From assembly GCF_004912155.1 (NCBI RefSeq), contig NZ_STGX01000001.1, positions 152,957 to 216,956 on the forward strand: a DNA stretch of 64,000 nt. The letters run 5' to 3'. Position 1 is the stretch's first letter. Every line of letters begins with the position of its first letter. Shown in pieces: positions 55,040 to 63,512 of the stretch. The stretch is from Glycomyces paridis (GTDB lineage Bacteria > Actinomycetota > Actinomycetes > Mycobacteriales > Micromonosporaceae). The notes under the pieces were generated by a model. It was given only the letters and a program-made list of their open reading frames with translations. It had not been told where the DNA came from and searched no databases. The position numbers and the translations under genes are program-made.

Positions 55040-56587
55040 ATGCGATTGGTGTTCGCCGATCACGAACCCCATCTCAAGCCCAATCCCCGGCGCGACCACA
55101 TGAGCGGCGTGCCGGAGCTCGCCTACTCCACACTCGACCGCCACGGCGGCCGCGTCCTCGCCCCGGGCCAGGTCGTGCGGACCGCGGGCCAGTCCTCCCC
55201 GGTGGGGACGATCTACCGCTACGACCGCCTGCTGGTGGACGAGTCGGTCATCCAGAACGCCGAAGCCCGCCGGAAGCTCGAGGGCGCCATCAGCCCGACC
55301 GGAATGTCGCTGGAGAGCCAGGCCGCCAGCGTGATCGTCGCCGGGCAGGGTTCGTACCGCGTGCCCGTCACCAGCGCCGCAGGCGACCACGCCGCGGTCG
55401 ACGCCTGGGCGCTCATCCAGCGCCTGCGCACGGGCTCCGGTGAGTCGAGCCTTCCCGGTGAACTGCTGGACAAGGTTCGGCTGGAACACCTGATGATCTG
55501 CTCGAAGAGCGGACCGGGCGTCGGCAACGGCGAACCCCCTGTCGGTGGTTCGCACTCGTTCTCCCTGGGCCGCATTCCCGTCGACATGGTCAATCCGATG
55601 CCGAGCCGACACTCGGCCGAACGCCGTATGCGTGTGGCGGTCCTCGACACCGGCGTGCCGCCGAAGCATCCGGCCTTCGACGTGTCCGACCGTTCCGAGG
55701 GCGATGACACGTTCGTGATCGTCGACCACGCCTTTCAGACGAAGCTCGGCGAGCATTCCGACTCCCCGGCGATCCCGCTCGACGACCCGTGGGAGGGTCC
55801 GGTCCACGAACCGACCCTCGTCGGCGAGGTCGCAAGCCACTTCGGCCACGGCACCTTCATGACCGGCCTGCTCCGGCAGATGTCGCCGGACGTCCAGGTG
55901 TACTCGCTGCGAGTCGTCCACAACGACGGACTCGCCTACGAGCACGAGGTCATCGCCGCGCTGCACCACGTGGCCGACCAGGTCGAGGCGTCGAGGAACG
56001 GCGAAGCCGAGGCGGTCAACGTCGATGTCGTGGTCCTCGCCATGGGCTACGTCGACGAGAGCCCGGACGACGAACCGGGCGGATGGATCGGCGACGCGGT
56101 CAAGCGCCTTGCGGCGCTCGGCATCCCAGTGGTCGCGGCGGCGGGGAACCAGTCGTCCGACCGGCCCTTCTATCCGGCGGCCTTCTCGGCGCACCACCTG
56201 CCGGAGGTGGCCGCCCCCATCCTGAGCGTCGGAGCGCTGAACCCGAACCGGCACATCGCGATGTTCTCCAACGAAGGCCCGTGGGTCACCTGCTACGCCA
56301 CCGGGGCCGGGCTGGTGAGCACGTATCCCAGGGAGGCGAAGGGCTCCCGGATGCCCGATCGCCGCGCGAGGTCGTCCTACCTCAACCGGCACAGGGAGAG
56401 CCACGACCCCGACGACTTCTCGTCCGGGTACGCGGTCTGGAGCGGCACTTCTTTCGCCGCTCCGATCGCCGCCGCGTTCCTGGTGAACGCGATGGCCGAT
56501 GCGGAGCCGGGCGGCGCACTGGACTCCGCGGCGGCCTCCGCGCGTGCGCACGAGGCCTTGAAGCGGCTGAAGAAGCAGCTAGCCTGA
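55040..56587 (+). CDS. Cytoplasmic S8 serine protease of the CHAT cluster
   Basis: A 515-residue subtilase without signal peptide or membrane helix, so acting inside the cell. The catalytic triad is Asp203 in VAVLDTGVPPKHPAF, His270 in HFGHGTFMTGLL and Ser471 in SGTSFAAPIAAAF, with the oxyanion Asn in AAAGNQSSDRPFYPAAF. About 195 residues precede the Asp motif (YRYDRLLVDESVIQNAEARR onwards); this region is not a recognisable I9 propeptide and may sense or bind the partners. It is the first gene of a four-gene operon with a sigma factor, an unknown protein and a TPR-CHAT protease. Ribosome site GAGGAG. The family is certain; the role in regulated proteolysis is inferred. Confidence 0.9.
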   Translation: MRLVFADHEPHLKPNPRRDHMSGVPELAYSTLDRHGGRVLAPGQVVRTAGQSSPVGTIYRYDRLLVDESVIQNAEARRKLEGAISPTGMSLESQAASVIVAGQGSYRVPVTSAAGDHAAVDAWALIQRLRTGSGESSLPGELLDKVRLEHLMICSKSGPGVGNGEPPVGGSHSFSLGRIPVDMVNPMPSRHSAERRMRVAVLDTGVPPKHPAFDVSDRSEGDDTFVIVDHAFQTKLGEHSDSPAIPLDDPWEGPVHEPTLVGEVASHFGHGTFMTGLLRQMSPDVQVYSLRVVHNDGLAYEHEVIAALHHVADQVEASRNGEAEAVNVDVVVLAMGYVDESPDDEPGGWIGDAVKRLAALGIPVVAAAGNQSSDRPFYPAAFSAHHLPEVAAPILSVGALNPNRHIAMFSNEGPWVTCYATGAGLVSTYPREAKGSRMPDRRARSSYLNRHRESHDPDDFSSGYAVWSGTSFAAPIAAAFLVNAMADAEPGGALDSAAASARAHEALKRLKKQLA

Positions 56588-56591
56588 GGTC

Positions 56592-57206
56592 ATGAACATG
56601 ACCTCAGCTCATTCGGTGGCTGCCGTGGACTACGACCGGCGCGCGCAGTTGTACCTCGCCGCGCGCGCCGGCGACGGGTCCGCGCAACGGGCGCTCGTCC
56701 AGGACCTCAACGAGGTCCTCTGGCGAGCGGCTCGCCGCACGGGCCTGGACAGGGAGAGCGCGGCCGACGCGGTGCAGACCGCGTGGCTGCGGCTCTGGCA
56801 CACCGAACGAGAGCTGGACCAGCCTCGCGCCCTGACCAAATGGCTCCTGACGACCGTCAGCCGCGAGGCCTGGAGGCAGATGGGGCGTGCGCGGCGCGAG
56901 GTCGTGGCGGACCCGATCGACATCGAGGAGCCCGTCCTCGACGGCATCGAGGACGGAGTGATCCGCGATGGCGACCGGGAGGCCGTTCGCCGTGCATTTC
57001 TCGCCCAGAACGATCGATGCAAGCGACTGCTGGCCATTGTGGCCGCGGTTTCCCGGCCGGATTACGAATACATCGCCGAGTCATTGGGAATGAAGAGGGG
57101 GAGCATCGGACCCACACGGGGACGGTGCTTGGACAAAATGAGGACAGCGCTCTTGGACGATCCGTCCTGGAGCGCGGGTGAGGGGCAGGGTGAACATGCG
57201 ACCTGA
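56592..57206 (+). CDS. Sigma-70 family (ECF-like) sigma factor of the CHAT cluster
   Basis: A 204-residue sigma factor with region 2 (LVQDLNEVLWRAARRTGLD then AVQTAWLRLWHTERELDQPR, and the WLLTTVSREAWRQMGR helix) and region 4 (CKRLLAIVAAVSRPDYEYIA then SLGMKRGSIGPTRGRCLDKM). The region 4 helix-turn-helix keeps the SIGPTRGRCL pattern seen in sigma factors of similar actinobacterial clusters. It starts four bases after the protease stop (an ATG at 56598 would give better ribosome spacing) and its end overlaps the next gene by 11 bases. No zinc anti-sigma gene is adjacent; the small next protein is the candidate inhibitor. Confidence 0.88.
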   Translation: MNMTSAHSVAAVDYDRRAQLYLAARAGDGSAQRALVQDLNEVLWRAARRTGLDRESAADAVQTAWLRLWHTERELDQPRALTKWLLTTVSREAWRQMGRARREVVADPIDIEEPVLDGIEDGVIRDGDREAVRRAFLAQNDRCKRLLAIVAAVSRPDYEYIAESLGMKRGSIGPTRGRCLDKMRTALLDDPSWSAGEGQGEHAT

Positions 57207-57726
57207 GTTCGAAGATCAGGGCGGCTACGAACAGCTGGACTCCTGCGACGAGCGGATCCTGGCGGTCATCAACGAATTGCACCACCGCGACGACCCGCTG
57301 CCGGACGATCTCAACGAAAGGGTGCTGTTCGCGCTCGAATTGGAGGCGGCCCTCGACGCGAGGGTGGCGCGGATATCCCGCGAGAACGAGCTCGTACCGA
57401 TGCGCGGCGAAACCGAGATGACGGTGGGACAGGGTGATCCGGCCTCGATCACCTTCGACTGCGAAACGGTCACCGTCATGGTCACGCCAAGGCCGTCAGC
57501 CGTTCACGAGTTGCGCCTGGACGGTTGGATCGGTCCAGAAGGGATATACGAGGTCGAGCTCAGAAGCGGCGACGGGTCGAAGCTCGCTTCGACGGACGAG
57601 TCGGGTCGATTCGTCGTCGAAGGCCTTCCCGGCGGGCAGATGTTCCAACTCGTCATCAGGCCCGAGGAGTCGCTACAGCGGAATGGGCTCCCGGCGGTCG
57701 TCGTGACTCCGGCGGTTCGGCTGTAG
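57196..57726 (+). CDS. Two-part protein of unknown function in the CHAT cluster, candidate anti-sigma or protease substrate
   Basis: A 176-residue protein. The N-terminal half is acidic and helical (DERILAVINELHHRDDPLPD and NERVLFALELEAALDARVAR), the C-terminal half (about 95-176) is a beta sandwich like carboxypeptidase-regulatory or prealbumin-like folds (ELRLDGWIGPEGIYEVELRS, ASTDESGRFVVEGLPGGQMF). It has no signal peptide, helix anchor or Cys/His zinc set. Its start overlaps the sigma gene by 11 bases and it ends ten bases before the CHAT gene, so the products are made together. The position between sigma factor and protease suggests it is the sigma inhibitor or the cleaved messenger; this is inference. 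GTG 57190 or 57178 are alternative starts. Confidence 0.7.
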   Translation: MRPEFEDQGGYEQLDSCDERILAVINELHHRDDPLPDDLNERVLFALELEAALDARVARISRENELVPMRGETEMTVGQGDPASITFDCETVTVMVTPRPSAVHELRLDGWIGPEGIYEVELRSGDGSKLASTDESGRFVVEGLPGGQMFQLVIRPEESLQRNGLPAVVVTPAVRL

Positions 57727-57736
57727 CATATGAAGA

Positions 57737-60250
57737 ATGCTCCAACGCGCTTGGCGACTCTTCTCACGCGGGTACCGCCTCCAGGCGCGGTGGCGCATCG
57801 CCGAAGCCGCCGAGGTTTTCGACCAGGCGCTTCGACTGCTCGACTGGAGCCCTGACGCACCGCCCCGACGCGGCACCGCCACGGCGCGACTCACCGCTCG
57901 AATCCTCATTTCGCGCGCGCTGACCCTGACGTACTCCGGCGAGGCCCCAGCGGGAATGGTGCTCCTCGACCGGGTAGACCGATTCGTGGACGAACAGGAC
58001 CGAGGCCTGCTCACGCATCAACGGGCCATAATCCTTCAGCAGAACGGCAGGCTGCTGGAGGCGCTCGACTGCTTCGACCAGGCTGAACCGCTGCTCGCGG
58101 CCAACGGGCCCGACTGGTCGTATGCGGGCTTGTTCCTCAACCGGGCCAATACCCTTCGAGACCTGGGTGCACTCGGCAAGGGGCTGGAGAACGCCCGCAG
58201 GGCACGCGAGCTGTTCGCGCAGCTCGGACGCCGCCTCAACCAGGTGAAGGCGCAGCACGTCGAGGCGCTCCTACTGCTCGACCTCGGCGATGTGACGAAG
58301 GCGCTCGCGGCCTTCGAAGAGGTCCGGGCCGAATATCGCGAGCACGCTCCTGAACTCGAAGTCTTCGTCAACAGCGCCAACGCCGACGCGATGGCCTATG
58401 TCGGCATGTACCGACAGGCGATCGCGCACTGGGCAGAGGTCATCGCCGCGACCCGTCTCTCGGGAGACCTCCGGCAGGCGGCACTCGGCGAGTTCTGGCG
58501 CGCGGCGACCGCGTTCGAGGACAAGCGGATCGAGCAGGCCGCCGAATGGGCCGAACAGGCCATGGACTCGCTGTACCGGCAGGGCAACGAACCCATGGCC
58601 TTTCTCGCGCGCCTGCTCATCCTCCAGGGCGAGTTCGACACGGAGACCGAGGGCTCCGACTTCGCCGGCAAGGTCTCCCGGTTGTGCGACGCGCTGGAGC
58701 AGCGAGGCTGGTACCTCCGGCTCAACCAGGCCCGGATTCTCGCGTCCCGGGCCCGGATCCGCGTCGGCGACCTCGACGGCGTCGAAGCCGATCTCGGCGT
58801 CGAGCAGAACGGCCCCGGTTACGAAGTGCTCGCGGACGGGCTCGCTCGCCACCTCGCAAAGGCGGAGTTGGCCTCGGCGCAAGGCCGCGACCCGATGTCG
58901 GAGCTGCGCGCCGGCCTCGACCTGCTGGACGAGTACCGGGTCACCTTCGGGTCGGTCGAGTTCCAGGCGGGCGTGTCCGCGCTCGGCGTGCAGCTCTCGG
59001 CCCAGGGCGTGATCCGGGCGGTCGACAACGGCGATCCCGCCGAGATGCTGTGGTGGGCGGAGCGATCGCGGGCCCAGTCGCTGCGCATCCCGCCGGTGAA
59101 GTCCTCGTCCGACCCTGACGCGCGCGAGGCTCTAGGACGGCTTCGCCAAGCGCGCCAGGAACTCTGGGACCTACAGCTCGAAGGCGAGTCCGTGACCGAC
59201 GCGCTCGACCGGGTGCGCCGCCTCGAAGCGGAGATCCGCGATCACGACCGCGCCACCCCCGGCCCCGGTGCGCAGGCCGAACGGATCTCCCCTGAGGCGA
59301 TCCATGAACTGGCGTCCGCGCACGACACCGCGGTCGTGAACCTCTTCAGCGTGGGCGGGAAACTGCGGGCGGTGCTCGCGGGCGGCGACGGCCTGCGGCA
59401 TACCGAGCTGCTGCCGTTCACCGAGGCCATCGAACTCGAACGGCGCCTCGGCGCGGACCTCGATGCGCTCGGGCGCACCTACAAGCTCCCGTCGAGGCTG
59501 CGGCTCAGCGTCGAGAGCTCGTTCCGCCGCAACGCCACCGCGCTCGCGGACGGCGCCTGGGGCGCCATCGCCGACTACGTCGGCGACCGGCAACTGGTGA
59601 TCGTGCCGCACAGCCGCTTGGCCTGGGTGCCGTGGCCGATGCTGCCGCCGCTGCGAGGGCGGCCGCTCACCGTCTCACCTTCCGCCGAAGCGTGGTGGCG
59701 CGCCATGCAGCGGCCGCACGCGACGGGTCCGGCGATCATCGCGGCAGGGCCCGGACTCGTCCGGGCCGATGCCGAGATCGAAGCGGTCGCCGACTTCTAC
59801 TCCGGCGCACAGCTCGTGCTGGCCGAGAAGTCCGATCCCGAGGCCGTGCTCCGCGCCCTCGACGGCGCCTCGGTGGCCCATCTCGCCGCGCACGGACACC
59901 ATGAGCCCGACAACGTCCTGTTCTCCCGCTTGGACTTCGGGCTCGGGCCGCTGAACGCCTACGAGCTCCTCGGGCTCGACCAGCCGCCGAGCCACGTCGT
60001 CCTGTCCTCATGCGACCTCGGACGCTCCACCGTCGAGGTCGGCAACGAGACCCTCGGCTTCACCGCGGCGCTGCTCCACGCCGGCACCTCGACCGTGGTG
60101 TCGAGCCTGGCGAAAGTGCCCGACGACATGGCCGCCGAGATGATGGTCGAGTACCACCAGCGCTGCGTCGCCGGGGCCACGCCCGCCGAAGCCCTTGCCG
60201 CCGTAGGCGAGCACCGGCCGTGGCACCCGTTCGTCGCGTTCGGGGCCTAA
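57737..60250 (+). CDS. TPR-CHAT cysteine protease
   Basis: An 837-residue protein with an N-terminal TPR-like helical array (about residues 1-400; repeated patterns such as RWRIAEAAEVFDQALRLLDW, GRLLEALDCFDQAEPLLAAN and GDVTKALAAFEEVRAEYREH), a helical linker (about 400-540) and a C-terminal CHAT caspase-like domain (about 555-837). The His-Cys dyad is intact: His719 in VAHLAAHGHHEPDN and Cys759 in VVLSSCDLGRSTV. There is no signal peptide. CHAT proteases cleave partner proteins such as gasdermins or, in type III-E CRISPR systems, a sigma-binding protein. No gasdermin gene is nearby, but a sigma factor is. Last gene of the operon; the ribosome site is weak. Confidence 0.92.
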   Translation: MLQRAWRLFSRGYRLQARWRIAEAAEVFDQALRLLDWSPDAPPRRGTATARLTARILISRALTLTYSGEAPAGMVLLDRVDRFVDEQDRGLLTHQRAIILQQNGRLLEALDCFDQAEPLLAANGPDWSYAGLFLNRANTLRDLGALGKGLENARRARELFAQLGRRLNQVKAQHVEALLLLDLGDVTKALAAFEEVRAEYREHAPELEVFVNSANADAMAYVGMYRQAIAHWAEVIAATRLSGDLRQAALGEFWRAATAFEDKRIEQAAEWAEQAMDSLYRQGNEPMAFLARLLILQGEFDTETEGSDFAGKVSRLCDALEQRGWYLRLNQARILASRARIRVGDLDGVEADLGVEQNGPGYEVLADGLARHLAKAELASAQGRDPMSELRAGLDLLDEYRVTFGSVEFQAGVSALGVQLSAQGVIRAVDNGDPAEMLWWAERSRAQSLRIPPVKSSSDPDAREALGRLRQARQELWDLQLEGESVTDALDRVRRLEAEIRDHDRATPGPGAQAERISPEAIHELASAHDTAVVNLFSVGGKLRAVLAGGDGLRHTELLPFTEAIELERRLGADLDALGRTYKLPSRLRLSVESSFRRNATALADGAWGAIADYVGDRQLVIVPHSRLAWVPWPMLPPLRGRPLTVSPSAEAWWRAMQRPHATGPAIIAAGPGLVRADAEIEAVADFYSGAQLVLAEKSDPEAVLRALDGASVAHLAAHGHHEPDNVLFSRLDFGLGPLNAYELLGLDQPPSHVVLSSCDLGRSTVEVGNETLGFTAALLHAGTSTVVSSLAKVPDDMAAEMMVEYHQRCVAGATPAEALAAVGEHRPWHPFVAFGA

Positions 60251-60282
60251 GCTCGGGTACTCACCCCGAGAAAGGCCCGCCC

Positions 60283-61528
60283 ATGAACGCCACCCCCGGC
60301 TGATCCCGTGTTCCGCAACGCCGACCACCGCCTCCTGTTCACCTCCGTCGCCGCGAGCCAGGTCGGGCTCCAGGTCGCCTACTTCTCGCTCTCGATCATC
60401 GCCGTCGTCGTCCTCGAACTGAGCGAGGCGCAGATCGGGCTCCTGTACGCCATGGACCAGATCGCCCTGGTCCTCTTCGGCCTGCTGGTCGGCGTCTGGG
60501 TGGACCGGTTGCGGGACAAGCCGATCATCGTCGTCAGCGAGACCCTCAGGGCCGCGGTGATGCTCACCGTGCCGATCGCGTGGGCGTTCGACGCGCTCAC
60601 CGTCTGGCACGTGTTCGCCGCGATGTTCCTGCTCGGCCTGACCTCCGTGTTCTTCGACGTCGCGCAGGTCAGCTTCGTGCCCAGGCTGATCGACAACAAG
60701 AGCCTCACCAAGGGGAACTCGCGCATCCAGGGGATCAGGTCGGCCTCCGACACCGCCGGGCCGCTCGGGGCCGGGCCGCTGGTCGCGGTGCTGACGGCAC
60801 CGGTGGCTATCGTCGCCTCGGTGGCGTCGTTCGCGGTGTCGGCCTTCGCGGTCGCGCGCATCCGCTACCGCGAGGAGGAGCCGGTGCGGCCCGAGAAGCC
60901 GCACCTGGGCGCCGAGATCGCGGCGGGGTTCAAGTTCATCTTCGGCGACGCGATCCTGCGGAACGTGGCCCTCGCGAGCGCCTGGTGCAACCTCTCGGTG
61001 GGGGCGTTCCAGGCGATGCTCATGGTCTTCCTCATCCGGGAGGCCGGGCAGTCGAGCCAGGTGGCCGGGTTCGTCCTGGCCGGTTCGGGCGTCGGCGGGA
61101 TCCTCGGAGCGATGCTCGTCGGGCGGGTCTCGGCGAGGTTCGGGGTCGGGCCGGTCGCGATCGGGGCGCTCATGGTCTCGGGCCCGGGGATGGCGGTCGT
61201 GGCCGCGTCGGGCCCCGGCCTGGGCGCGGTGACGGCGTTCGCCGGACAGGTGCTGTTCGTCGCGGCGGTCGTGGTGTTCAACGTGAACGTCGTGAGCTAC
61301 CGCCAGGCGGTGACCGAGGACGACATGCAGGGCCGCGTCGGCGCGACGCAGCGCGTGGTGTGCTGGGCGGCGCTGGCGGCCGGGTCGATCCTCGGCGGGC
61401 TCGCGGGGGAGTGGCTGGGGGCGCGGGCGGTGCTGGTGATCGCCGCGGTGATGCTCACCGCCGGATGCCTGCCGCTGCTGCGGACGCCGCTGCGGCGGTT
61501 GAAGGCCATCCCGGTGGAGGCCGCCTGA
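60283..61528 (+). pseudogene. MFS transporter (MFS_3/EntS-like) with an apparent frameshift at codon 5
   Basis: From GTG 60308 the frame encodes a 406-residue, 12-helix transporter (FRNADHRLLFTSVAASQVGL, then YAMDQIALVLFGLLVGVWVD, SRIQGIRSASDTAGPLGAG). That GTG has no ribosome site. An ATG at 60283 is preceded by GAGAAAGG but reads only MNATPG before a stop. Removing one C from the run at 60293-60297 joins the two as MNATPADPVFRNADHRLLF, a normal N-terminus for this family. Either a sequencing indel or a real recent mutation is likely. If real, translation may still restart at the GTG. The drug or siderophore substrate is unknown. Confidence 0.75.
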
Positions 61529-61530
61529 CC

Positions 61531-61902
61531 TCAGGCCCGGTCGCCGGGGAGGCGAGCGGTGTCGATGACCTCGTCGAGGATCGCGCGGGTGCGGACCAGG
61601 TCGGCGATGGAGCGGTCGATGCGGTCGCGTTCGGCCTTGAGGTCGCGGGCGAGGGACTCGGTGGCGTGCTCGTTGGGGCCGCCGTCGAGGTCGTGCATGC
61701 ACGGGAGGATGCCGTCGATGGTGCGGCTGTTGAGGCCCGCGGCGTAGAGGACCTGGATGCGCACGACCCGGTCGACGGCGCGTTCGGGATACTCGCGGTG
61801 GCCGCCGGGGGTGCGCTCGGCGGCGAGGAGGCCCTGCTCCTCGTAGTAGCGCAGGGAGCGCTCGCTGACGCCGGTGCGCCGGGCGAGTTCGCCGATCCTC
61901 AT
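61531..61902 (-). CDS. MerR family regulator
   Basis: A 123-residue MerR regulator: winged helix (MRIGELARRTGVSERSLRYY, EEQGLLAAERTPGGHREYPE) and a long dimerisation coiled coil ending in a short tail. A single Cys (ILPCMHDLDGGPN) lies where metal or drug sensing could occur, but no metal-binding set is present. ATG 61902 follows GAGG; the extra four residues from 61914 are unnecessary. It is divergent from an Old Yellow Enzyme gene, with a perfect MerR-type operator between, and probably activates that gene on electrophile or oxidative stress. It is convergent with the MFS gene. Confidence 0.88.
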   Translation of the reverse strand: MRIGELARRTGVSERSLRYYEEQGLLAAERTPGGHREYPERAVDRVVRIQVLYAAGLNSRTIDGILPCMHDLDGGPNEHATESLARDLKAERDRIDRSIADLVRTRAILDEVIDTARLPGDRA

Positions 61903-61920
61903 GAGCCGCCTCACAATCCA

Positions 61921-61952
61921 TTGAACCTGACATCGGTGTCAGGTTCTACGGT
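61921..61952 (+). promoter_or_regulatory. MerR-type operator-promoter of the OYE gene
   Basis: A perfect 10-bp inverted repeat GAACCTGACA / TGTCAGGTTC (61923-61946, TCGG spacer) lies between TTGAAC (61921-61926) and TACGGT (61947-61952), an elongated 20-bp spacer as in MerR-activated promoters. The predicted start of transcription coincides with the ATG at 61959. Confidence 0.75.
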
Positions 61953-61958
61953 AGCGCC

Positions 61959-63074
61959 ATGACGAACACGACGGCCACGAGCCTCTTCGAACCCGCCCGC
62001 ATCGGTGCCCTCGACCTTGCCAACCGCCTGGTCATGGCCCCCATGAGCCGCAACCGGGCACGGCCCGGGGGCGTGCCGACCCCGATCATGGCCGAGTACT
62101 ACGCGCAGCGCGCCACCGCCGGGCTCATCGTGGCGGAGGCGAGCAGTCCCAGCCGCGTCGGCTACACCTACCCCGACATCCCCGGGATCTTCGACGACGC
62201 CCAGGTGGCCGGCTGGCGCCGCGTCACCGGCGCGGTCGCCGCCGCCGGGGGCCGGATGTTCCTCCAGATCGAGCACGGCGGGCGCATCGGCCACCCCGAC
62301 AACAACGGCGGCCTGGTGCCGGTGGCGCCCTCCCCGATCGCGCTGCCCGGCGGCATCCACACCCCGACCGGGCACCGGGACGCGCCCGTGCCGCGCGAAC
62401 TGACCATCGCGGACCTGCACGCCACCAGGGACGACTTCACCGCCGCGGCCCGCAACGCGATCCGCGCCGGCGCCGACGGCGTCGAGGTCCACGCCGCCAA
62501 CGGCTACCTCCTCAACCAGTTCCTCGCCACGAGCACCAACCGCCGCATCGACGCCTACGGCGGCTCGGTCGCGGGCCGCGTCAGGTTCGTCGCCGAAGTG
62601 GCCGAGGCGGTGGCCGCCGCCGTCGGACCCGAGCGGACCGGCCTGCGGATCTCGCCGACCAACGCCATCAACGGCATCCACATGGACGACCCCGAGCGGC
62701 TCTTCCCGGCCCTGCTCGACGCGCTCGCCCCGATCGGCCTCGCCTACCTCCACATCGCCTACGCCGAGACCGCCTCGCCGCTCTTCGCGGACCTGCGCCG
62801 CCTCTGGCCGAGCGCCCTCATCGCGAACCCGAGCGCGGGCGACGGCCGCCCCTTCCACCCCGACGGCGGCCTGGCCGCCGCCGAACGGGCCCTGACCGCC
62901 GGCGCCGACCTCGTCGCCCTCGGGCGCCCGTTCATCGCCAACCCCGACCTGGCCGAGCGCCTGCGCACCGGCGCCCCGATCAACCCGATCCGCGAGGACG
63001 CGCCCCTGTACGGCGGCGTCGACGCACGCGGCTACACCGACTACCCGACCCTCGGAAAGGTTGCGGCGCAGTAG
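61959..63074 (+). CDS. Old Yellow Enzyme family alkene reductase
   Basis: A 371-residue FMN-dependent NAD(P)H:flavin oxidoreductase of the OYE family. The start (LFEPARIGALDLANRLVMAP MSRNRAR, written in two parts) and the FLQIEHGGRIGHPDNNGG, VEVHAANGYLLNQFL (substrate-binding His/Asn) and NRRIDAYGGSV motifs are typical of the classical alkene reductases such as NemA. It should reduce activated C=C bonds in enones or nitro-compounds, a detoxification role matching its MerR-type control. No ribosome site precedes the ATG, consistent with a leaderless mRNA. Confidence 0.92.
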   Translation: MTNTTATSLFEPARIGALDLANRLVMAPMSRNRARPGGVPTPIMAEYYAQRATAGLIVAEASSPSRVGYTYPDIPGIFDDAQVAGWRRVTGAVAAAGGRMFLQIEHGGRIGHPDNNGGLVPVAPSPIALPGGIHTPTGHRDAPVPRELTIADLHATRDDFTAAARNAIRAGADGVEVHAANGYLLNQFLATSTNRRIDAYGGSVAGRVRFVAEVAEAVAAAVGPERTGLRISPTNAINGIHMDDPERLFPALLDALAPIGLAYLHIAYAETASPLFADLRRLWPSALIANPSAGDGRPFHPDGGLAAAERALTAGADLVALGRPFIANPDLAERLRTGAPINPIREDAPLYGGVDARGYTDYPTLGKVAAQ

Positions 63075-63083
63075 GGTCGAACC

Positions 63084-63512
63084 ATGACCGACACCTGGGA
63101 CCCGGCCGCGCCGGGCGTGATGCGCCTCCCCTCCGGGCGCCTCGTGCGCGGCCGCCCCCTCGCCCGCCCGCTCCCCGAGGGCCCCGCCCCCCAGTTCGCG
63201 CTCTACCTCCTCGGGAAGGAGCCCCCTGCGGTGCCTTGGGAGTCGGAGTGGATCCGCTGGCCGGACTTCCGCCTGCCGTCGGACAAGGGCGCGTTCCCCG
63301 CCGCCCTCGCCCGCGCCCTCGACCGCACCACCGCCGAACGCGTCGAATTCGCCTGCCACGGCGGCAACGGCCGCACCGGCACCGCCCTCGCCTGCCTGGC
63401 GATCCTCGACGGCCTCCCCGCCCCCGAAGCCCTCGCCTACGTCCGCACCAACTACGCTCGCACCGCGGTCGAAACCCCCGGCCAAAAGCGCTTCATCAAA
63501 CGCTTCGGCTAG
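63084..63512 (+). CDS. Protein-tyrosine phosphatase family protein
   Basis: A 142-residue compact phosphatase with the P-loop FACHGGNGRTGTALACLAIL: Cys91 is the nucleophile and Arg97 binds phosphate (C-x5-R). The probable general-acid Asp is in RWPDFRLPSDKGAF. It resembles small bacterial dual-specificity or PTP-like phosphatases. It starts ten bases after the OYE stop, so it may be co-transcribed. The target is unknown. Its stop TAG overlaps the stop of the convergent Fic gene in a CTAG palindrome. Confidence 0.85.
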   Translation: MTDTWDPAAPGVMRLPSGRLVRGRPLARPLPEGPAPQFALYLLGKEPPAVPWESEWIRWPDFRLPSDKGAFPAALARALDRTTAERVEFACHGGNGRTGTALACLAILDGLPAPEALAYVRTNYARTAVETPGQKRFIKRFG

